Part shown: positions 1 through 8,432 of the stretch, piece after piece
Layout: every line of letters begins with the position of its first letter
How positions within the stretch are numbered: position 1 is the first letter of the stretch
DNA from: Pycnopodia helianthoides
Lineage: Eukaryota; Echinodermata; Asteroidea; Forcipulatida; Asteriidae
Direction of reading: 5' to 3'
DNA: 64,000 nucleotides
Assembly: GCA_032158295.1 (NCBI GenBank)
Contig: CM063256.1
Location: 16,475,394 to 16,539,393, forward strand
Translations under genes and position numbers: made by a program
Notes under the pieces: generated by a model
Told to the model about the DNA's origin: nothing
Seen by the model: the letters and a program-made list of their open reading frames with translations, nothing else
Database searches by the model: none

Positions 1-1376
1 AAAATATAACTACACAAGCTATCATCAGAAAAATGTTTAACTAATTGAAAGAAATCCCCGACCAAAAAACCATACCACATACAAATTAAAATAAACAACA
101 GCAACAACCGTTGAATTTTTCCTTTTTCGGCACCGAACTGAACCTTGTCTAACTTTCGTGAGAGTGGCACAAGGCTGCATGCACGTAACCCAGCACCAAG
201 CACCCACTGGTAAGCACCACTTTCATCTGTTCACATGGTAGAGTCAATTGTTTGACTGCTTTATCAATAATATGCTCGAACAAATCAACCAAGAGTCAAC
301 GAGGGCATCGTATACATGTGATCAAAACCGACGAGTCAAAGTGTTGATGTTTTGTGTTTTTTTTTGTGTGTGTGTGTACTTTTTTTTGGGGGGGGGGCAA
401 TGTTACCCATTGTGTAAACCATGGTGACGGCTGGTAATTCCAAAGTCGCAAATGTGAAAACATTTCATTAAAAATTGGAACGGGGAAAGAGAGATGGGTC
501 ATGCCCCCTAGAATCCGTAATTTTAGAGTGCATTGTAATAACATAAATGGATATACCGTTATTACGTGCTTAAAACCCTCTAGTGCGCAAGCGTACCAGT
601 CGGTAACTGGCTGATAAAGCATTTTTGAATTTATACTCTGCACATGAATTTAGTTGTAAGTCCATTTCCCTGACTTTTAACAGAATACGCTTGAGACACA
701 TAATTTAAAGTTTGAGTGGCCAGGGCTAGGTAGTTTACCGGCTTCATTGTTTAAAACTTGTACTGGTCGGCTGGACTCAGGGGATTTCCCCCATTGACTC
801 CTACATGAACAAGCCTTAGTCTTGGGGTAATTGAACTCCCCATTCAGTCTTTTGTTGGCAGACATTACAGACTTGCTTGATGGGTCTAAGAGTCTTTATG
901 AATGAGTTGTAGTCTTTATGAGTGAGTTGTAGATTACTCCAGATTGTGCATGCCTGTGTGGGGGGATTAGGGGCGGATTAGCGAGGAAATGATTTTAATA
1001 AACAAGAATAATATTTCAACAAAAACATTATTAAAGATTTGGGGTGAAGAGTTAGAAACTTACCTAGGTTTATTGATCGTTTGTGTAAATTATTTTTGAC
1101 TTAATTCATAAAACTTCTGTTATATAGATTATGTCTGAGCTTTTAATTAACCGTGACATATCCACTTCAGTTTTACATTCGTCTTATTGTGATATATGTT
1201 TTCATTACAAATAAACAAACAAACAAAAAGGGAAAACCGTTATACAGCGAAGTTACAATTATTTTTATAACGCAATTCAAGGGTTTGATACAACAGTGAG
1301 TTTTTTGGAGAAGGTAGTCGTTGATTCCCATCGTGTGGTTTGTCAACAAACCCGTGGAAGTGTCATCACACCCACC
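1..1376. repeat. Orphan segmental copy of a FReD 3' flank
   Basis: This block matches 13094-15437 in direct orientation and the inverse of 33490-35275 at high identity, including a G-run next to a GT-run near 370-400. Relative to those copies it lacks about 970 bp: position 1021 joins directly to the equivalent of 15090. Homology ends abruptly near 1376, and no FReD exon follows, so this is a flank duplicated without its gene. Small open frames inside it recur in the other copies only because the DNA is duplicated. It continues beyond the left edge of the window. Confidence 0.85.
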
Positions 1377-1528
1377 ATAACACATTGTCATTTTCACTTT
1401 GCCTTAATTTTAACACTGGTGTAAAATACTCGCAAGAAAAGTGCAAGAAATCAGCTCAAAATTCAAAATGCTTGCACTTTGTGTTCAACAGCCAGTTAAT
1501 CGGAATGACCTAATTTCTCTGCAAGAGT

Positions 1529-1835
1529 TTAAAGGAACATTACAGAATCGTTTTTTGCTAACAAAACAGATGCTGGCAGTGTAAGCACTTTATGTAATCC
1601 ACCATATACATAAACTGACAAACCTGTAGAAGTTTGAGATCGATCGGCCATCTGGGTCACGAGAAAATAGTGGAAAACCGATTACACATTTGCATGAAAT
1701 CATATAGATTCAACAAACGAATAAAACGCTCACTGAGCGAAAAACTCCAATCGGAAAATTAGTTTATTCATTTCTCATCAAATATGACATTTCAGACAGA
1801 AATATTTCAAGGGATGTTTTCTACTATCATTATCA
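1529..1835 (+). mobile_element. MITE family X, copy 1 (interrupted)
   Basis: It begins with TTAAAGGAACATTACAGAAT, like the full-length copies at 11191-11576 and 58586-58972, and follows them closely up to about 1835. The match then stops where a probable LTR starts. A short piece of the MITE 3' part (ACCGTGTAAG) reappears at about 2643. No transposase is present, so it is non-autonomous. Confidence 0.8.
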
Positions 1836-2638
1836 TGTAACCGGTATGAACAGCCCCCGCCCCTCTAATTTTGAATGCATTCGTCTGTGACTCATTGCGT
1901 AACTGTATTTATAAATATTCAATATACCACGTCTTGAGTCCACCTACTCACCGTTGGTGGCGGACTCTCCCGCAATCATTCAATCTCTAGACGAAGACGG
2001 AGAAACATCAATTATATTATCGTCCGTCTTCTTGTATTTTCAGGTAACCATTTTCTCATTTTATAATGCAAACTCACACCTCAGTTATATTAATTCACAG
2101 ACGCAAATCATTTGGTATTACTTAAATTATTTTATATTTCTTGATTAATTGTTACTTAATTGATCCTTAGAGAAGAGCAAGTTAAGTAGTTGCTTATAGT
2201 TTGTATAAATCACCATTCCTTACATTATTGTTTCTTCCAAATTTTTATCTGTTCAACTGTTTATCGTGGTTTCCGTTACAAGTAGCATTTACGATGTTTT
2301 CACATCGAGTTAAGGCGCATATTTTATTATTTCCAAGATGGCGACCGTCATTGAGCTTTTGGCGGGAACTCTAGCGCCATCTTAGTTTCCTTGATTTAGT
2401 AGATTTTCCATTCTGAATCAGTTAAATAATTATTTGTAACAGATCTATGTTTTATTAATATTCTTCATTTGTAATTTAATATTAAGTAAGTTCATTCAAT
2501 CTCTAGACGAAGACGGAGAAACATCAATTATATTATCGTCCGTCTTCTTGTATTTTCAGAAATAAACCAGAACGTCACTGAATCAACTTTGCCGAGTCCT
2601 CTATCCCAAATCTGACCCCTAATCCAACAAGGGTCACA
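1836..2638 (+). mobile_element. Probable solo LTR inserted in a MITE
   Basis: The block starts TGTAAC and ends TCACA, so it has TGT...ACA ends. It carries a TATA-like TTTATAAAT near 1908 and AATAAA at about 2561, as expected for an LTR promoter and polyadenylation signal. It lies exactly where MITE copy 1 is broken and is flanked by ATCA and ATCG, a near-perfect 4-bp target duplication. A 67-bp segment occurs twice inside it. No gag-pol is seen, so a solo LTR is the simplest reading. The family (BEL or Ty3) cannot be told. Confidence 0.5.
1977..2559. repeat. 67-bp identical direct repeats at 1977-2043 and 2493-2559
   Basis: The two 67-bp copies are identical and about 516 bp apart. Each contains a GAAGACGG...CCGTCTTC stem and ends in TATTTTCAG. 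The first copy is followed by GTAACC and the second by AAATAAACC, so the unit ends like a splice acceptor in both places. Confidence 0.85.
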
Positions 2639-2735
2639 ATCGACCGTGTAAGACCGAAAAGGGCCTAAGTAATGATGGGGCACACACAATAAGAGTTAAA
2701 CTGTCTTGTGGAAATGGGATACTATTCTAACTATG

Positions 2736-2894
2736 GCCCTTTTCGAATCCACGGCTTCGGCTCCGGATTGGGCTTCAGGCCCAGTTTTCTTGTCTGAAGC
2801 CCTGACCGCAAAGCATGCGTACGCTAAAATAATTGAAGGAGCCTAGATAGACTGAGCCGATTTTGGAGCCGAAGCCGTGAATTCGAAAAGGGCC
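2736..2894. mobile_element. Short MITE with 30-bp terminal inverted repeats
   Basis: The left end GGCCCTTTTCGAATCCACGG is mirrored by CCGTGAATTCGAAAAGGGCC at the right end, giving inverted repeats of about 30 bp with one or two mismatches around a 100-bp core. The core is too short for any protein. A solitary end (CGAAAAGGGCC) also occurs near 2656. Confidence 0.8.
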
Positions 2895-2977
2895 TGTGTA
2901 ATCTTTACTCCACTGGCCAGGCCAGACTCATGAACAAAAATGTATATGTCTATTATTAATTCAAATTGAGGGAAAAC

Positions 2978-3245
2978 ATAAAACGCACTTTTCCTGCTTT
3001 TGAAAAAAAAAACAATCCATATTTGAGGCAACACTGTCACAACAGGATACAAGTGCCAAAGTTTTTCTCATCAGATATGAAAAGACCAATGTTGGCCCTA
3101 ATTACAACCGAAAGGACCAAATTCTGAGGCCCCATGAGTCTCATATCTGGTGAGAAAAACTTGGGCAATTGTAATCTATTGTGCCGGTGTTGCCTCAAAT
3201 ATGGTAATTAAAAAAATTTAAAAAAAGCAGGAAAAGTGTGTGCAT
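2978..3245. mobile_element. Fold-back element
   Basis: The two halves are long imperfect inverted repeats. CGCACTTTTCCTGCTTTT near 2984 pairs with AAAGCAGGAAAAGTGTGTG near 3225, CATATTTGAGGCAACAC at about 3018 with GTGTTGCCTCAAATATG near 3197, and TTTTTCTCATCAGATATGA with TCATATCTGGTGAGAAAAA further in. Arms are about 110 bp. No coding capacity is seen. Confidence 0.75.
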
Positions 3246-3403
3246 TAGAGCATGTATTTGTAAACACATGCTCAAGTGCATGTTCAAAATATCACAAGAG
3301 TGACACTTATATAACAATGGGTTTTTTCCGGATGATAACTTATAAGTATAAAAATGATTTTGTGATAAGTTGTTTGCATTTCGGCTAGGTGAACTTTAAA
3401 ATT

Positions 3404-4080
3404 TATGCTAAAAACCAATTTACCTCAAAATTTGTCATTATTTGTGCCTAAAACACATATTTACATCCCACGTGCTTTCAAGTGGAATGACTCCAAACAT
3501 CAATCATTCCAACCACAAAGGGAATTTAAATTTATGGTTTCAAAACACCTTCTGTATTTAACCCTGCAACGATGCACCTGTTTTGGACCAACGGTATTAC
3601 GTCATCCTGTCATTGAGGTATGGCAGGGTCATTTGATAGGTTAAGAGGGTCTGTTCTGCCTTATCTCAATGATTTATGTCTGCTAAACCAGTCTGCTGTC
3701 GGCACAAGATCACAAGACCTTCATTCACAAAAGGCCATTGAACCTAGAGCGGTCAGACACAACATGCCTTACCACTAAGCTGTGGTAGTGATCTGTGGCG
3801 CACGTGCCGCAGAGATAGGAGTTTGTGCATGAGCTATGGGGAAACATTTTTCCACCACCCCTCCTGACCAAATTGACGACCCCTGTTGATTGACACCACT
3901 CCTAAAACGTGTGTATTGGTACACTGCAGGATATCAAGGAGTATCACGGGGTTGGGATCTACCATTTTGAAATGGTTATGTTTTTCTTGATATGTGCCAG
4001 TGCACTGTGCTATGGTGCATTACTGCAAGGTAATGTTATGTTATAACAAAACAACTAACAGATTAGTCTCACTCTTGTGT
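3404..4080. repeat. Dispersed repeat, inverse copy at 24316-24490
   Basis: 3445-3562 and 4040-4080 match the inverse of 24363-24480 and 24316-24356. In the second copy the two parts are adjacent, so about 480 bp here (3563-4039) is an insertion, or is deleted there. The open frame at 3405-3644 is repeat sequence and is not treated as a gene. Confidence 0.7.
3972..4029 (+). CDS. Candidate orphan signal-peptide exon
   Basis: An ATG opens 19 codons reading MVMFFLICASALCYGALLQ, a hydrophobic stretch typical of a secretion signal, ending in a phase-1 donor CAAG|GTAATG. The secreted genes elsewhere in this window also leave exon 1 in phase 1. No partner exon was recognised downstream, and the stretch lies in the part of the dispersed repeat that the second copy lacks. 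It may be a real first exon of an unseen gene, a relic, or chance. Confidence 0.25.
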
Positions 4081-4599
4081 CGATTTCAGAATTGAAATGT
4101 CATAAACATATTTCATTTTTTTCAATAATGTAAAATTTTATTAATTTGTTTAATGTAGTTTCAAACAATGATGTTAATATATCGTCAATTTTTGACAAAA
4201 TCAACGCTGATGTTGATAATTTCAAGTAGTTGTTGTTTACATTACATTATATAGACTACATAGATTTCTTGTTTACCTCCCTACACCAAAATGAAACACA
4301 CAAATTACATGTACCACAGCCGTCACCAAGCTTCTAAAATCCATAATGCATAAGTACTTTGAAGCGAACAAAGTAAACAACAAGTTATGTGTAAACAAAA
4401 ATAGTCGTGAAAAAAAAAATCCCGTTAACAAAACTTTGTAATAAACCTTCAGAGCTACAAATCTGTCGCTTTTCTGGCTGCATTTCGCCATAGGTTTTGC
4501 TGTTATGCAGTCTATTATCATGTGACTTCCTGGTATATTATTATAACTCACTCTTCGTGGATGAACGAGTTTTACGCGTTATAACACAAAAACAAATCG

Positions 4600-4995
4600 T
4601 TAAAGGCACTGGACACTATTGGTAATTACTCAAAATAATTGTTAGCATAAAAACTTACTTGGTAACGAGCAATGGAGAGCTGTTGATAGTATAAAACATT
4701 GTGAGAAACGGCTCCCTCTGAAGTAACGTAGTTTTTGAGAAAGAAGTAATTTCTCAGTAAAATATTTGAATTGATTTCGAGGCCTCACGCGTGAGGTCTC
4801 GAAATCAAGCAATCAAGCATCTGAAAGCACACAACTTCGTGTGACAAGGGTGTTTTTTCTTTCATAGTTATCTCGCAACTTCGACGACCAATTGAGTTCA
4901 AGTTTTCACAGGTTTGTTATTTTGTGCATATGTTGAGATACACCAAGTGAGAAGACTGGTCTTTGACAATTACCAAAGGTGTCCAGTGTCTTTAA
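4600..4995. mobile_element. MITE with TTAA ends and central hairpin
   Basis: The ends TTAAAGGCACTGGACAC and GTGTCCAGTGTCTTTAA form inverted repeats of about 29 bp. The TTAA termini recall piggyBac-type target sites, but whether TTAA is target or element cannot be decided here. A near-perfect palindrome centred on CACGCGTG lies at 4770-4807. There is no transposase. Confidence 0.8.
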
Positions 4996-5516
4996 GTACC
5001 TTTGTGTCACTTTACAGATCTAGACGAAAATCATGTGCCGTGACATGACCCCTGTCGACCCCGTTGTTAGTGGAAACGATTTGGAATAATGGATCTTTGA
5101 TTGGTGCACACTTGGATATGCTTGTGGTGTCGACTTGAGGCAGGCTGCAGTTTTCAAAAAAGTAATTTGCTCTTTTGCACTGCGTCTAAACATCTTTAAC
5201 TAGAAACTTAGTATTCCTTCAAAGCCTGACCTTCGACCCCCCTTCTAGGATGTAGCAAAGCCTTGGTTATGTGTGTGGTTCATATTACACGTGACATTAC
5301 ATAATGTTGCTGCGCTTGCGTACACTGAGCGGGTTAGTAAAATAAAAAGCTTGCAAATTAATTTGTTCCTAGGACTTCCTCTTCTTGATGGGCTTTGCCA
5401 ACTTTGGTGTCTATAAAGTAAAACACTTTTGTATCACCATTTTAATTGTGACTGATGTTCCCGGTTTTAAAGAATATAACATATGGGTTTTGAGGCATTG
5501 CATGGTGAGGTATCAA

Positions 5517-5935
5517 TATATATTCGGACTGCGGTAACACCATGTGTAAAAATATGTACTTGCTGTGTAGATTTGTTCTTTAGAGAACTTGTCTTGCTAT
5601 TTATTCTACTACCGCGGAGTAGATTTTCGGAATTCGGGAGACTTCTCAGTTCTGAAAAGAAAAGAACTGTCCTGCTTATTAACTACTACCTGGGTGGGAG
5701 GAGGTAGGAAATCGGCCTGGACTACTACTTTAGCTTTGTGGATCGGGGGGACTTCTCGTAATTAACTGCACTGCCGCGGAGTGAGTTCTTTTGGTCTCAA
5801 CGTTTCGACTAGCTTGCTCTAGTCATCGTCAGGAGACTGTAGTAGAATAAATAGCGAGACAAGTTCTCTAAAGAACAAATCTACACAGCAAGTAGATATT
5901 TTTACACATGGTGTTACCGCAAACCGAATATATAA
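5517..5935. mobile_element. Fold-back element with ~95-bp arms
   Basis: 5517-5611 and 5841-5935 are inverted copies around a 230-bp spacer. Just inside the right arm, 5792-5832 read in reverse has a CTGACGA sequence, a GACTAG/CTAGTC stem and GAAAC, a pattern seen near ends of retroelements and resembling a hammerhead-ribozyme core. The open frame at 5483-5707 is a product of the repeat. Confidence 0.75.
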
Positions 5936-6017
5936 GAATACAACAGATCCGTGGGTTCAAGCCTCCGGACAGGCCAGTAAGGTTTGGAGATCAAGTATGA
6001 CAAGTCTATTTAAGTTT

Positions 6018-6235
6018 AACGATGGGTAAGGGTCAGGGTTACAGTTAGGGTTAGGGTCAGGATGAAGGGCCATGTTGGACTAGGTTTAGGATTAGAGTCA
6101 TTATAAGAGTCAGGGTCAGGATCAAGGTAAGCTTTGGTTTGGGTTTGGTCACAGTTAGAGTCAAGTTAAGGGTCTGTGTAAGGTTTGGGGTTGTGGTCTA
6201 TACTGACTCAAACTCAAGTCAGGTGCAGGGTTTGG
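6018..6235. repeat. Degenerate GGGTTAGGGTCA-type repeat
   Basis: This G-rich stretch consists of imperfect 6-12-bp units such as GGGTTA, GGGTCA and GGTTAGGGTCAGG. It resembles the metazoan telomere hexamer but is too degenerate for recent telomeric origin. Confidence 0.6.
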
Positions 6236-6239
6236 ATCG

Positions 6240-7055
6240 TATAATCATAGTGAAATAACATAATGTCAAAATTGTTCCATATTGATATCCAAATCTGAAT
6301 GACTTTATCAAGCCCTTTGACGGTTATAGACTTGCTGGTTTCTTTTGTTTACTTTTTACACAGTCACGTACAACAAATCCCTGGGGATTCGCCAGTTGCT
6401 TTCAAAAAATGTTTCTTTGCAACAGAAAACACCCAATAAATTATTGTCCATACAATCATCGCACTTTCTTGCAGTTTTTTGTATTTTCATTTTTGAAGAA
6501 AAAAAAATTAAAAAGTCAACGATAAATCGCTATCCATTGGAGCCTTTATAGGTTTGCCAATTGAGACAGCTTGCTGGAGAATTACCACCCAAATTTTGTG
6601 AAATAATATTTTTCGTCAAGACTCGACCTTAGTCGGATCTCTCCTCTCAATTAAATGTTTTGAAAGTTTTGTACATTTTTGATTGCCATTTTCAATTTTT
6701 CCTGTGCAATTTTTTAGTTTTGTATCTAATTGTTTTTATTGTGTTTTTTAAGGGCCCCGATGGAAATAAGTATTTTTAATCAGCTTTTTGGGCTTTCCTT
6801 GGCTTTTAATCAGTATCAAAGTTATGTATTTTCTCTGTATGCTTGATTTTTTAATGCCGAATAAAATGATAATAAATGATAAAAATCTGCTATCGTTTGT
6901 CCGAGACCGAAATAAAGCCGGGCCCTCAACGTAACCCGAACCGAGTTGCAGTCAAACCCTGTGGCCCCAACCGTGAACCTGCAGTAGACAGGACCCGTGT
7001 AGCTAACACTTGGACAATCTTGTAACCGGTGACAAATTCAAATTTTCAAATATGT
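6240..7055. other. No feature recognised
   Basis: AT-rich sequence with T-runs. The small open frame at 6345-6551 has lysine-rich low-complexity content and no splice or family support. Confidence 0.6.
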
Positions 7056-7655
7056 GGCCCCAATTAGACCGTCCCTACCGGTTACAACAGGAAGTTCAAA
7101 TTAAAAAAAAAGTCTCATGTCAAAAAGTAATTATCTTTGTGCCATCTTGAACTTCTTTGGCAACGTCACAGCCCAAGTTTTTGCCAACCAAGGTTGGAAA
7201 ACTATTGGAAGCCATAAATACAAAGCAAAAACGGATAGCCACAGTTTTTAACAATGTCACAAAAATATTGTTGAATTTGTTGGAAACAAAGCAAAGATGT
7301 ATTGAAAGTTTGCAGAAATATTGAATTTGGTCATAACATCTGTACCCGCAATTGGATGTTTTGCTAACATTCGGCCCTCCACACCAACCAGCGCAGTTTG
7401 TTGGTCAACAAAAGAAAGGTCTATTTCATTATATTCAAAAACAGGACCCCACTTTGACCGCTCTTTCTGGTTCAAACAGGAAGTTCAAATTGAAAAAAGA
7501 AAAAAAAACATTTCCAGAACCACATGTCAAAAAGTCATAATCTTTGTGCCATCTCGAAACTCATGACACTAATGCATTATAATCAAAACCTGACCTCACT
7601 TTGACAGTTCCTTCCGGTCCAAACAGGAAATTCAAGCAAAGAAAATCATGTTTCC
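7056..7655. repeat. Diverged tandem units sharing two motifs
   Basis: Near 7085, 7480 and 7620 a motif like AACAGGAAGTTCAAAT recurs, preceded by 'CCCC(A)..TTGACCG'. In the first two units it is followed by CATGTCAAAAAGT and TCTTTGTGCCATCT. These are three decayed copies of a unit of 100-400 bp. Overlapping open frames at 7257-7566 on both strands are not supported as genes. Confidence 0.55.
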
Positions 7656-7659
7656 TGAT

Positions 7660-8020
7660 AAACATGCTATGTGTCCGTCTTGTAGTATACAGAACAGTGA
7701 ACATTTAATCTAAAAGCATGACCGAACTTCAGCCTTATGGTAAGGGTTTTGGGCTCAGTTAGTGTCAAATTGAAAGTCCATAATTAGGTTTACAGTGACT
7801 GGTCTAAACGCCTCAAACTTAAGTTCAGTTTCATGGTCTGGATCGTAAAATTATATAATAAAACAGGAACAGCTTTGTGTTCGTCCAAAGGACAAACACC
7901 TAATGCCTAGTTTGATTTTGTTTCTTAATAAGAATATATGCAATACCAAAGGGGGGATTACAACAATAGTTTATATTATGCGACACACTCATTTTATTGA
8001 GAAACTAAATTCAATTGAAT
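7660..8020. other. No feature recognised
   Basis: AT-rich sequence beyond the stop codon of the minus-strand sushi gene, probably containing its 3' UTR. No obvious polyadenylation hexamer was assigned. Confidence 0.5.
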
Positions 8021-8023
8021 ATC

Positions 8024-8432
8024 TTACTTGCAGTCATCCTTGAATCTGACCGATGCTGTCGGTTTGGCCCTTGGCTTTTGCTCTAGACGTGTTTCATAAA
8101 AATGCCGCTCGTTGCCAGTCACGTCACGTGTCTGTGACGTATGTTCTAGAGAAGTTTCATATGAATGCCTCACGTTGCCAGTCACGTCATGTGCAGGCTG
8201 GTCACGTGTCTGTGACATAGGTTCTAGAGAAGTTTCATATGAATGCCTCACGTTGCCAGTCACGTCATGTGCAGGCTGGTCACGTGTCTGTGACGTAGGT
8301 TCTAGAGAAGTTTCATATGAATGCCTCACGTTGCCAGTCACGTCACGTGCAGGCTGGTCACGTGTCTGTGAAGTAGCGTTCACTGGGACTTCCCCGGATA
8401 TATCAGACGATTTTGCAATAGCATCACGACTT
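8024..8432 (-). CDS. Sushi gene exon 4: repetitive cytoplasmic tail
   Basis: The acceptor TTGCTTTTAG|AAG restores Arg. The 136-codon exon contains about three and a half copies of a 26-residue unit (TSQTRDQPAHDVTG then NVRHSYETSLEP) and ends KPTASVRFKDDCK. Each unit has one Tyr and several Thr/Ser, possible phosphorylation sites. The spacing YETSL does not fit the YxxL of an ITAM, so no signalling motif is claimed. Confidence 0.7.

Noticed and set aside
6018..6235. Interstitial telomere
   Set aside because: Units are too degenerate and mixed (GGGTTA, GGGTCA) to claim telomeric origin.
8024..8432. ITAM-like signalling motif in the sushi-protein tail
   Set aside because: The Tyr is followed by E-T-S-L, so Leu is at +4, not the +3 needed for YxxL; no paired spacing.
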